Translations under genes and position numbers: made by a program | From: Clostridium sp. AM58-1XD | GTDB lineage: Bacteria > Bacillota > Clostridia > Lachnospirales > Lachnospiraceae | Assembly: GCF_003464085.1 (NCBI RefSeq) | Contig: NZ_QSDR01000019.1 | Span: forward strand, 1 to 64,000 | Reading direction: 5' to 3' | Length of the DNA: 64,000 nt | Shown here: positions 8,890-16,493 of the stretch, piece by piece | Layout of the letters: every line of letters begins with the position of its first letter | Numbering within the stretch: position 1 is the first letter of the stretch | The notes under the pieces: generated by a model | The model's input: only the letters and a program-made list of their open reading frames with translations | Database searches by the model: none | What the model was told of the DNA's origin: nothing

Positions 8890-9588
8890 ATGGCAGGGAG
8901 TGTTTCACCGGGATTGATTTTGGGGTGTATAGCCGCAGGGATTGCCGGTTTGGTAGTTGGAAAGCGGACGCCGGAGATAAGCCTGTACTTGATTGAGTAC
9001 AAAGAGGCTAAAAGGGGAGAAGCTTATCAGTACTTTCTGTATCCGGCGTGGAGAAGCTGGCTTTATGCTGTGGGCCTGGCGGTTATCTGGATCATGGCCG
9101 TTTACTGGTATAATCCGATTCAGACAGTAGTCCTGGCGGTTCTGTCGACCGTGGCGATGATGATTATCTATATAGACAATCGCTACCGAATCATTGCCAA
9201 TGAGATTACATTTCCTTTAATGGTGTGCGGCCTTGTTTTGAGTCTGGCAGCCGGAGGGATGGAAGGAGTGGCCGGAAGTCTGGCAGCGGCAGCAATTGGT
9301 CTCCTGCTGTGTTTCCTGTCATCTGTCTTTACAGGAAAAAAAGGCGCTGTGGGTGCAGGTGATGTAAAACTCATGATGGCGGCGGCCCTTGTGAGCGGAT
9401 ATCCGGGTTTCATGTACTTACTGATCTTTATGGCTGCGGCGATGGGGCTTTACTGTATAGCCGGTCTTTTTACAGGAAAACTGTCATTGAAGAGTTATTT
9501 CCCAATGGGAGGATTTGTTGCTGCCGGTATGATATTCGCCTTTGTTGAAGGACAGCTAATGCCCTTGATATACCAGCTGCTGGAATAA
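8890..9588 (+). CDS. Prepilin peptidase, A24 family (TadV/CpaA)
   Basis: 232 residues with about six hydrophobic segments, typical of an aspartic prepilin peptidase embedded in the membrane. The two catalytic aspartates are seen in IYIDNRYRIIANEIT (about residue 97) and in the GxGD motif GAGDVKLM (about residue 157). It cleaves and processes Flp prepilins, two of which are encoded directly downstream. First gene of the Tad operon, 112 bases after the terminator of the regulator operon. Confidence 0.9.
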   Translation: MAGSVSPGLILGCIAAGIAGLVVGKRTPEISLYLIEYKEAKRGEAYQYFLYPAWRSWLYAVGLAVIWIMAVYWYNPIQTVVLAVLSTVAMMIIYIDNRYRIIANEITFPLMVCGLVLSLAAGGMEGVAGSLAAAAIGLLLCFLSSVFTGKKGAVGAGDVKLMMAAALVSGYPGFMYLLIFMAAAMGLYCIAGLFTGKLSLKSYFPMGGFVAAGMIFAFVEGQLMPLIYQLLE

Positions 9589-9624
9589 AGCTCCCAGTTG
9601 CGGGGAATGGGGATGGGGGATGGT

Positions 9625-9783
9625 ATGGACGTTATAAAATGGATACGGTATGAGGAGAGCGGCCAGAGTATGGTGGAGTACGCTTTGATTATGATCATTG
9701 TCTCGGTAGCGGCAGTCAGCGCTTTGAGAGTGATTGGAACCATAGCAACCGGGTATTTTGAACTGGCGGCAGACAAATTTTGA
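9625..9783 (+). CDS. flp: Flp/Fap-type pilin (first copy)
   Basis: 52 residues from the ATG at 9625, chosen because it has a G-rich ribosome-binding site about 5 bases upstream and gives a short leader like that of the second pilin; an in-frame ATG at 9598 is also possible. It carries the Flp signature ESGQSMVEYALI, where cleavage occurs after the Gly, followed by a hydrophobic helix of about 20 residues. It is the substrate of the peptidase encoded upstream and would form the pilus fibre outside the cell. Confidence 0.8.
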   Translation: MDVIKWIRYEESGQSMVEYALIMIIVSVAAVSALRVIGTIATGYFELAADKF

Positions 9784-9869
9784 ATCAATAAGCAAGGATA
9801 GGGAAGAGACGTTCTTTGCTTTTGAGATATATTAAGAAAAATAAAATAACAATAGCAGGAGGATGCAGG

Positions 9870-10064
9870 ATGAAAGGATTTAATGAAGTGAAAAAGTGGT
9901 TTGTGGAAGAAGAAAGCGGCCAGGGTATGGTAGAGTACGGTTTGATTATTGTACTGATCGCCATCGCGGTGGTAACAGCCTTTCGGGAGTGGGAGATAAA
10001 CTGGTTGCTACATTTGAGAACATTTCACAGTCGATTAACCCTACCCCGTAATTTTAGAAATTAA
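9870..10064 (+). CDS. flp: Flp/Fap-type pilin (second copy), C-terminus frameshifted
   Basis: Start at 9870 after AGGAGG. MKGFNEVKKWFVEEESGQGM then VEYGLIIVLIAIAVV is a textbook Flp leader, cleavage motif and helix. After VVTAFRE the visible frame reads WEINWLLHLRTF and ends at 10064. In the neighbouring frame the sequence reads GDKLVATFENISQSINPTP and stops at 10049-10051, which is the usual Flp C-terminus. A one-base deletion near 9989 (CTGGGA read as TGGGA) explains this. Either the major pilin is damaged or the base is a sequencing error. Confidence 0.75.
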   Translation: MKGFNEVKKWFVEEESGQGMVEYGLIIVLIAIAVVTAFREWEINWLLHLRTFHSRLTLPRNFRN

Positions 10065-10092
10065 CACAATAAAATTAATTTGCCGTAGACAG

Positions 10093-10150
10093 GAAAGAGA
10101 CATTGCAATAGAGAGAATTCAATCTCTTTATCTTGCAGTGTCTTTCTTTC
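10093..10150 (+). terminator. Imperfect long hairpin between pilin and cpaB, probable attenuator
   Basis: GAAAGAGACATTGCAA at 10093-10108 pairs imperfectly with TTGCAGTGTCTTTCTTTC ending at 10150, with a smaller GAGAG/CTCTC stem inside. The T-rich right arm fits a leaky terminator. Such a site downstream of a pilin gene would let pilin mRNA exceed that of the assembly genes. Confidence 0.5.
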
Positions 10151-10186
10151 ATAAAGGTAGAAATAAATTGCAGAAAGGGCAAGCCG

Positions 10187-10945
10187 ATGAAGAAGACAAA
10201 ACTGATCTCCCTGCTGGCCGCTATCATCGCGACGATTGCTGTGTGGTCCGCATTGAACAGCCGCAAAGAAGAACAGCTTTCAAATGAAAGGACACGGCCG
10301 GTTGTAACTGCCCGAGTTGAAATACCGGAGGGTACCGTGATTGAGGCGGGCATGCTGGAAGTGAAAGAGGTACCGGAAGAATTTGTGGCAGGCTCCGTCT
10401 TTTCAACCACCGGGGAGGTGGCAAAGAATGTGGCAAAAGGCGATATTGCCGCGGGGGAGCAGATTACAAAGGGCCGCCTTTCCTCTGCGGAGGCGGATGA
10501 AATAGGCCTTGCCTACCGGATTGAGAAGGGAAAAAGGGCAATTACGCTGGAAGTGGGAATCGAGGCCGGAGTTGCCAATACGATCCTTCCCGGCAACAAG
10601 GTGGATATACTGGAGACCAATCTGAATGAGTCCGGAGGACTGACAACCAGCTACTTGCTGCAGCAGGTGGAAGTTCTGGCGGTCGACTCCCATTTAAGAA
10701 GATGGGAAGGAGCAGGCGTGGATGAGTACGCCAGTGTCACATTGTCCGTCACACCGGAAGAGGCATTGCTGGTGGAAATAGACAGTTTCACCGCCAGAAT
10801 GGTAAATGACGGAAATCTGCGTCTGCTTTTAAGACCACAGGATGATGATGGACTCTCGACGGAGCTATCTGTAGAAGCCAGTGCCATTTGGGAGCAGGCA
10901 GCGGCGCCGCCGTCCGACCAGCCGGCAGAACCGGGACAGGAGTAG
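10187..10945 (+). CDS. cpaB: Flp pilus assembly protein CpaB/RcpC (SAF domain)
   Basis: 252 residues from the ATG at 10187, which has AGAAAGGG 8 bases upstream; an upstream in-frame ATG at 10133 lies inside the hairpin and is less likely. One membrane anchor (LISLLAAIIATIAVWSAL) is followed by an SAF domain (VVTARVEIPEGTVIEAGML, to about residue 100) and an RcpC-type region (GKRAITLEV, VDILETN). In monoderm Tad systems this extracytoplasmic protein helps build or guide the pilus through the wall. It is tightly linked to the tadZ gene (5 bases). Confidence 0.85.
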   Translation: MKKTKLISLLAAIIATIAVWSALNSRKEEQLSNERTRPVVTARVEIPEGTVIEAGMLEVKEVPEEFVAGSVFSTTGEVAKNVAKGDIAAGEQITKGRLSSAEADEIGLAYRIEKGKRAITLEVGIEAGVANTILPGNKVDILETNLNESGGLTTSYLLQQVEVLAVDSHLRRWEGAGVDEYASVTLSVTPEEALLVEIDSFTARMVNDGNLRLLLRPQDDDGLSTELSVEASAIWEQAAAPPSDQPAEPGQE

Positions 10946-10950
10946 GAAAA

Positions 10951-12144
10951 ATGAATATCAGGACGCTGTTAGTTGGATTTGATGATGATATGAGAGATCG
11001 GCTCACCTATTTTTTAAGTGAGTCTGAGATAGAGATTAAAGGCGAGATCGGAGATCTGTCACACGGGACGGAAGCGATCGATCGGGATAAACCGGGACTG
11101 CTTCTTGTTGCGGCAACGGCGGAACGCAAGCTTTTCATGTTTTGTCAGCAGGTTTACATTTTATATCCTGAAGTAACCATGGTCATGATTTCTGATATGG
11201 CCGAACCGGAATTACTTGAACTGGCAATGGAAGCTGGTATTCGCAGAGTGTTAGCGCCGATTCCTCAGCGGGAGGAGCTGATCAGCGCCCTTAAAGAGCT
11301 TTGTATTAATGAGAGTTCCCGGCATTTTAACCGTCTTGAACAGGATGCCTCTGTTCCTAAGACTGAGGTCCTCTTTGTGACAGGAGCAGGCGGCGGAATC
11401 GGCAAGACGACACTTGCCGTAAATCTTGCCGTGAAACTGGCTGCATCAAAGCGCAAAGTGGTTTTACTGGATTTTGATATGCAGTATGGAGACAGCGGAC
11501 TGTTTCTCGGGATTGAGTCAAGACAGACGCTGGCAGAGCTGTTGCAGGATCAGAAAACACCGACGCTGGATACGGTCAACTCCTATTTGGAGTACCATCA
11601 GTCGGGGATAAAAGTGCTGTTCGGCCCCAGAAGTCCGGAATACGCGGAGACGATCAGCGGAAAAAACATCGAGAAAATAGTCGGTATCCTGCGAAATTAC
11701 TATGACTATATCGTGATAGACGGAGCGGTTGGGTTCGGAGAGGTCAATCTGTCTGTACTGGATTTCAGTACCTCGGTTCTGATGGCTGTACAGCCGCAAA
11801 TCTGTAATTTGAGAAACACAAAGAAAGCGCTGCTTCTCCTGAACTCTTTAAATATGGAACAGAAGGTTCGCCTGGTACTCATAGAGACTCTTTCCAAATC
11901 TATTTCTACCGCTGATGTGGAGCGGGTTCTGGGCAGAAAGGTGGATACAATTCTCCCGTATGATGAGAAATTCACAACCTCAGCGCTCAATCAGGGAAAG
12001 CCTGTTGTTATGTGTGCGCCTAAAAGTCCCTATACGGTGGGAATATCCCGGCTCTGCGCCATGCTGGAGGGTTCTGTGCCATCAGCTGGAGGGAAACGGA
12101 AAAAGGGAGGACGCACACGGAGAAAATTTGCAAAACGGGGGTAA
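10951..12144 (+). CDS. TadZ/CpaE-like ATPase with receiver-like N-terminus
   Basis: 397 residues from the ATG at 10951 (AGGAG upstream). The first about 120 residues resemble a receiver domain; the rest is a ParA/MinD-type ATPase with P-loop GAGGGIGKTTLAVNLA near residue 145. The signature Lys of the deviant Walker A is replaced by Ala, as in many TadZ proteins. It also shows LLDFDMQYGDSGLFLG and DYIVIDGAVGFGE. TadZ proteins place the pilus machine in the cell. A basic tail (GGKRKKGGRTRRKFAKRG) may contact the membrane or nucleic acid. Confidence 0.85.
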   Translation: MNIRTLLVGFDDDMRDRLTYFLSESEIEIKGEIGDLSHGTEAIDRDKPGLLLVAATAERKLFMFCQQVYILYPEVTMVMISDMAEPELLELAMEAGIRRVLAPIPQREELISALKELCINESSRHFNRLEQDASVPKTEVLFVTGAGGGIGKTTLAVNLAVKLAASKRKVVLLDFDMQYGDSGLFLGIESRQTLAELLQDQKTPTLDTVNSYLEYHQSGIKVLFGPRSPEYAETISGKNIEKIVGILRNYYDYIVIDGAVGFGEVNLSVLDFSTSVLMAVQPQICNLRNTKKALLLLNSLNMEQKVRLVLIETLSKSISTADVERVLGRKVDTILPYDEKFTTSALNQGKPVVMCAPKSPYTVGISRLCAMLEGSVPSAGGKRKKGGRTRRKFAKRG

Positions 12145-12147
12145 AAC

Positions 12148-13473
12148 ATGGGCCTTTTGGAGCGACTGGAACGGGCCAAGCTCGTAAAGGCGGCACAGGA
12201 AAAAGACGTGCAGCCGGAAACTATTGAATACTATGATGAATATGAAGAGTTTAAAGATAAAATTCATATGACGCTGGTTAAACGGGCCAATACCTCATCC
12301 CCGGATGAAAAACCGGTTGATATCAGAACGGTGATAAGCCAGCTGGTGGAGGATGGAGGCGAAGAGCTTCCAAAATCGACGAAGCTGAAGCTGATTCAGC
12401 AGATTTATGACGAGGCGCAGGGACTCGGCCCTCTGGAAAAACTTTTGAGAGATGACTCAATCAGTGAGATTATGGTGAACGGACCGTACAGTGTTTATGT
12501 GGAGCGGAAAGGGCGCCTTGAATTGACGGATATTAAGCTGAAGGATGACCGCTATGTGATGGAGCTGATTGGAAAAATAGCAGGTCCCATCGGCCGCCGG
12601 TGTGATGAGGCCAGTCCGATGCTGGACGCCAGGCTCCCTGACGGTTCCCGTGTAAACGCAATTATTCCGCCCCTCTCTCTGAAAGGACCGTCACTGACCA
12701 TCCGTAAATTCTCAAAGGTTCCCCTCAGGGCGGAAAATCTGATTGAATTTGGTTCTGCTTCGTTTCAGATGATGAATTTTCTGGAGGCCTGCGTAAGAGC
12801 CAAGGCGAATATCATCGTCTGCGGAGGAACGGGAAGCGGGAAAACCACGCTGCTCAATATCCTGTCCGCCTATATACCGGATGACGAGCGCATTGTGACG
12901 ATTGAAGATTCGGCAGAGCTTCAGCTTAGCCAGCGCCATACGATTACGTTAGAGAGCAGGCCGGCCAACGCGGAAGGTATGGGATTGGTTACAATCCGCG
13001 ATCTCGTCAGGAACGCCTTGCGTATGAGACCGGACAGAATTGTGGTCGGAGAGTGCCGTTCCGGAGAGACACTGGACATGCTTCAGGCCATGAATACGGG
13101 TCACGACGGCTCCATGACCACGGCCCATGCAAACTCTTCCAGAGATGTCATATCCAGACTGGAGACCATGGTGCTGATGGCCGGAATGGACCTGCCCGTC
13201 AAGGCGATCCGGGAGCAGATATCTTCGGCTTTTGATATTATCGTAAATCAGGCGAGAATGAAGGACGGCAGCAGAAAGATTGTGGAAATTTCAGAGGTGG
13301 TCGGCATGGAATCAGATGTGGTTACGCTTCAGACGATCTATCAGTTTAATCTGGAAGGCTATGATAATACGGGAAAAGCGCTCGGACATTTCCGCCCCAC
13401 AGGTATATGGCCCAGAGTTGCTGCTAAAATGGAGGATCGCGGGATTCACGCTTTGGATTCCTGGTTCGCGTAG
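12148..13473 (+). CDS. tadA: Tad secretion ATPase TadA/CpaF
   Basis: 441 residues, the usual length. It is a type II/IV secretion ATPase with Walker A GGTGSGKTTLLN at about residues 226-236, Asp/Glu-box ERIVTIEDSAELQL, His-box region TGHDGSMTTAHANSS and Walker B RPDRIVVGECRSGE. It powers Flp pilus assembly at the inner face of the membrane. It begins 3 bases after tadZ and is followed 11 bases later by tadB. Confidence 0.95.
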   Translation: MGLLERLERAKLVKAAQEKDVQPETIEYYDEYEEFKDKIHMTLVKRANTSSPDEKPVDIRTVISQLVEDGGEELPKSTKLKLIQQIYDEAQGLGPLEKLLRDDSISEIMVNGPYSVYVERKGRLELTDIKLKDDRYVMELIGKIAGPIGRRCDEASPMLDARLPDGSRVNAIIPPLSLKGPSLTIRKFSKVPLRAENLIEFGSASFQMMNFLEACVRAKANIIVCGGTGSGKTTLLNILSAYIPDDERIVTIEDSAELQLSQRHTITLESRPANAEGMGLVTIRDLVRNALRMRPDRIVVGECRSGETLDMLQAMNTGHDGSMTTAHANSSRDVISRLETMVLMAGMDLPVKAIREQISSAFDIIVNQARMKDGSRKIVEISEVVGMESDVVTLQTIYQFNLEGYDNTGKALGHFRPTGIWPRVAAKMEDRGIHALDSWFA

Positions 13474-13484
13474 AGGAGGCTGTC

Positions 13485-14426
13485 ATGGAAATTTTGTTGT
13501 TGTCGCTGCTGTTCGGCGTATACGTGTTCTCGCTGGGCTTGTTTCTATTTAGAGTGGTTTTCAACGGAAAGAGTAATCTTGAGAAGGCGCTTGACGCAAT
13601 CCAGGCGATGGGAAAGAAGGGAGAGACCGGTAAGAGAGAGGCGCAGAAGAAAAAGAAGAAGAAAAAGATAATTGGCTTTGACGTATCTGAAAAGTTGAGA
13701 GAAGAGCTGGAAAGTTCCGGTATAAAGATGAGCGGTCAGGAATATCTGCTCCTCTGGGGCGGTCTGATTACATTTCCTTCTATGATGGTCTATTTCCTCA
13801 CCGGGAGAATCGGTATGGTACTGCCGCTGCTTGCCGTCTGTGTCGTGCTGCCCCCGGTTATAGTGAAAATGCTGCGGAAGAAACGGCTCGAAAAATTTTC
13901 CGGACAGCTGGGGGATGCTCTGATGACGGTGAGCAACTGTCTGCGCAGCGGATTTTCTTTCCGTCAGGCCATCGACCGGGTCAGTACGGATATGCCAAAC
14001 CCGATAGCGGAAGAGTTTAAGACGGCGCTTCAGGAAGTAAGTTATGGAGCGTCGATGGAGAGTGCGCTGGGAGGTATCGCCAGGCGCATGGAAAACAGCG
14101 ATATGGAAATGATTAATTCGGCGATTATAGTTCAACAACAGGTGGGCGGCAATCTGTCCGAGGTAATTGATAATATATCCGATACGATTAAAGACCGCAT
14201 TCGAATCCGCCAGAGCTTGAAGACACTGACGGCCCAGGGGAGGATGTCCGGCTTGATTCTGGGGCTTTTGCCGGTATTCGCGCTGGTTTTTCTGACTTTT
14301 ATAAACCCGGAGTATATGAGCACATTTTATACAACAGATTTCGGAAAAATGCTGCTGATTGTGTCATTTCTCATGGAGTGTACGGGATTCCTCGTTATAC
14401 GTAAAATCGTAAATATTAAAATTTAG
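13485..14426 (+). CDS. tadB: Tad pilus inner-membrane platform protein TadB
   Basis: 313 residues with a type II secretion GspF-like domain: SGQLGDALMTVSNCLRSGFS, ALQEVSYGASMESALGGIAR, IIVQQQVGGNLSEVIDNISD. Hydrophobic segments lie at the N-terminus, around residues 90-125 and at the C-terminus. A Lys-rich stretch (QKKKKKKKI) follows the first helix. It pairs with TadC and sits on TadA. GAGG lies upstream of the ATG. Confidence 0.9.
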   Translation: MEILLLSLLFGVYVFSLGLFLFRVVFNGKSNLEKALDAIQAMGKKGETGKREAQKKKKKKKIIGFDVSEKLREELESSGIKMSGQEYLLLWGGLITFPSMMVYFLTGRIGMVLPLLAVCVVLPPVIVKMLRKKRLEKFSGQLGDALMTVSNCLRSGFSFRQAIDRVSTDMPNPIAEEFKTALQEVSYGASMESALGGIARRMENSDMEMINSAIIVQQQVGGNLSEVIDNISDTIKDRIRIRQSLKTLTAQGRMSGLILGLLPVFALVFLTFINPEYMSTFYTTDFGKMLLIVSFLMECTGFLVIRKIVNIKI

Positions 14427-14437
14427 GGGGCCGGTCG

Positions 14438-15190
14438 ATGCGGTATTTATTGAAAACACACACCCTGGCGGGACTCACGGTGAGAGTGTTTATGTGTACA
14501 CTTATGCTGGTGCTCCTGCTGTCCGGGGCGGCGCCCGCGGACGACGGCAGCTCTGGAATCAGTTATGAAAATACAGGCGCAGTCATAATAAAGCTCATGG
14601 AAGATGAGAACAGCCAGCCGGGGTACATCTATACGGATGTTGTCTTTTCCAGCCAGACGGAGGTGGAGAGTTTCGCGCAGTATTTCTATAAAAGTTATTA
14701 TTATGGAAGCACGCAGGTGAAAGTGGGTTACTCGACACGTTCAGACATGCCGGGAGAGTACAGCCTCTGCGTCTATACGGAAAAGCCTCAGGAGGCAGCC
14801 AGAGAACAGCGGGTAGTCGAGAAAAAACTGGAAGAGGCGGCCGCCGGTATGAGTGCTCAGGGCGATTATGACAGGGCGATGGAAGTCTATCAGTGGACAT
14901 ACGATCAGTTTGAATACGATTACAGCTTAAAAAGTATTAATGTATACAGTGCCTTTGAGACAGGTAAAACGGTATGCAACGGTTACGCCCGGATTTTTCA
15001 GGCCCTTTGCGCCGGAAGAGGGCTGGAGTGTGAGATTGTGTATGGCGTGGATCATGCCTGGAATCGAGTGATGCTGGACGGCCAGTGGAGATATGTTGAC
15101 ATAACATGGAATAAGAATATATCTGAAAACAGATGGCTGTTTCTGCGGGAAGAAGAGATGGGCAGTCACCAAAAACAGCTGGAGGTATAG
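14438..15190 (+). CDS. Secreted transglutaminase-like protein
   Basis: 250 residues with an N-terminal signal or anchor (VFMCTLMLVLLLSGAAPADD) and a transglutaminase-like core: Cys 180 in GKTVCNGYARIFQALC, His 206 in VDHAWNRVML and Asp 221 in YVDITWN, so the Cys-His-Asp triad is intact. It is placed between tadB and tadC, with 11 and 3 bases of spacing, so it should be made with the pilus. In this family members act as cysteine proteases or cross-linking enzymes; cross-linking or trimming of pilin or wall partners is an inference. Confidence 0.8.
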   Translation: MRYLLKTHTLAGLTVRVFMCTLMLVLLLSGAAPADDGSSGISYENTGAVIIKLMEDENSQPGYIYTDVVFSSQTEVESFAQYFYKSYYYGSTQVKVGYSTRSDMPGEYSLCVYTEKPQEAAREQRVVEKKLEEAAAGMSAQGDYDRAMEVYQWTYDQFEYDYSLKSINVYSAFETGKTVCNGYARIFQALCAGRGLECEIVYGVDHAWNRVMLDGQWRYVDITWNKNISENRWLFLREEEMGSHQKQLEV

Positions 15191-15193
15191 GAT

Positions 15194-16096
15194 ATGAGAG
15201 ATTGGATTGCGGTAATGAGTACAGGAATCTGTATATACTGTACCGTCTTATTTCTCTTGGAGAGGAAAAATATGGCGCTTCAGGATCAGCTGAACGCGGT
15301 GGAAATGCTGGGCAAGGAAAACAAAGGGACGCAAAAACGGTACAAAGGATTTTTTATCACGCGGTTTCTGAAAGCGGTGCTGGGCAGGCTGCTTGTCCGG
15401 ATCGGCTCTTTTCTTCCAGTGAATAGTCAGGACCAAGAAAGGATTTCCCTTCTGATGTATCAGAGCGGATTCAATATGAAGCCGGAGGAATACATTGCGC
15501 TTCAGTTCCTGCTGATGGGCGGCGGCGGTCTGGCCGGGTTGTATTACGGTTATATGACGGGAATCAGTATGCCTTTGTCCGCTGGTATCGGAGTGTATGC
15601 GTTTTATGTCATCCTGCGCTTCAGCGCGTCGGGGAGAGCGGCCAGGAGAAGGGAAAAAATAGAAAAACAGTTTCCGGAAATCCTGGATTTGCTGAGTATC
15701 AGCGTGGAAGCCGGTCTTGGTTTCAGCCAGGCAATGCAGTACATTACAGAGCAGTGCCAGGGACCTTTGATAGAGGAGTTTCAGATCGCGGTGCGCGCTA
15801 TGGGGCTTGGACAGAGCCGGAGGACGGCATTAGAGGAAATGTCACTCCGATGTGGACTTGACGAGATTAATATCTTTGTAGGAGCAGTGATACAGGCAGA
15901 TGAGCTGGGGATATCACTTAAGAATATTCTGACCGCACAGGCCAGAGAAATGCGTAACTTAAGACGGATGAAAACGGAAGAGCAGGCTCAGAAGATCCCC
16001 GTGAAAATGCTGCTGCCTCTGAGCGTTTTTATCTTTCCAATTATGATGATTGTCATTATGGGACCTGCTGTCCCTAAGATGATGTCCATGTTTTAA
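15194..16096 (+). CDS. tadC: Tad pilus inner-membrane platform protein TadC
   Basis: 300 residues with an N-terminal membrane helix and a GspF-type domain: FPEILDLLSISVEAGLGFSQ, EFQIAVRAMGLGQSRRTALE, FVGAVIQADELGISLKNIL, ending in hydrophobic helices (MLLPLSVFIFPIMMIVIMG). It complements TadB in the assembly platform. ATG at 15194 follows the transglutaminase gene by 3 bases (GGAGGTATAGGAT upstream). Confidence 0.9.
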   Translation: MRDWIAVMSTGICIYCTVLFLLERKNMALQDQLNAVEMLGKENKGTQKRYKGFFITRFLKAVLGRLLVRIGSFLPVNSQDQERISLLMYQSGFNMKPEEYIALQFLLMGGGGLAGLYYGYMTGISMPLSAGIGVYAFYVILRFSASGRAARRREKIEKQFPEILDLLSISVEAGLGFSQAMQYITEQCQGPLIEEFQIAVRAMGLGQSRRTALEEMSLRCGLDEINIFVGAVIQADELGISLKNILTAQAREMRNLRRMKTEEQAQKIPVKMLLPLSVFIFPIMMIVIMGPAVPKMMSMF

Positions 16097-16109
16097 GGCG
16101 GTGAAAACA

Positions 16110-16493
16110 ATGAAATACTGTATGAGAGCCGGTGATGATACCGGGCTGTTTCTGGAGAATGTATCGATAGCAGATAATTTCTGCGCGCGTTTTTGGGGGC
16201 TGATGGGCCGAAAACAGATTGGAATGGAAGAAGGGCTTTTTTTGAAACGGGTATCGTGTATCCATACATGTTTTATGCGTTTTCCTATCTGCGCGGTATA
16301 TCTGGACAAGAACCTTTGTGTTGTGGATAAAGAGGTCATCCGGCCGTGGCGCTGCGGAAAGCTCTGTAAAGGGGCAGCCCACGTTTTGGAAGTACACCAG
16401 GAGCAATGGAAGAATGTCAGGGTATCTGCAAAGATGGTGCTGGAAAGCAGGGGGCAGGAAATGTCGGATGGAAACGGAGGAGATGGCAGATGA
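16110..16493 (+). CDS. DUF192 family protein
   Basis: 127 residues from the ATG at 16110; AAGGCGG at 16095-16101 is its ribosome-binding site, so the in-frame GTG at 16101 is rejected. The DUF192 signature is present: ARFWGLMGRKQIGMEEGLFL, then CIHTCFMRFPICAVYLDKN, VVDKEVIRPWR and ALHVLE-like AAHVLEVHQEQW. Small DUF192 proteins are often found next to Tad pilus genes, but their role is unknown. The stop overlaps the next start by 4 bases. Confidence 0.8.
   Translation: MKYCMRAGDDTGLFLENVSIADNFCARFWGLMGRKQIGMEEGLFLKRVSCIHTCFMRFPICAVYLDKNLCVVDKEVIRPWRCGKLCKGAAHVLEVHQEQWKNVRVSAKMVLESRGQEMSDGNGGDGR

Noticed and set aside
16101..16109. GTG at 16101 as start of the DUF192 protein
   Set aside because: It overlaps the AAGGCGG ribosome-binding site that serves the ATG at 16110.
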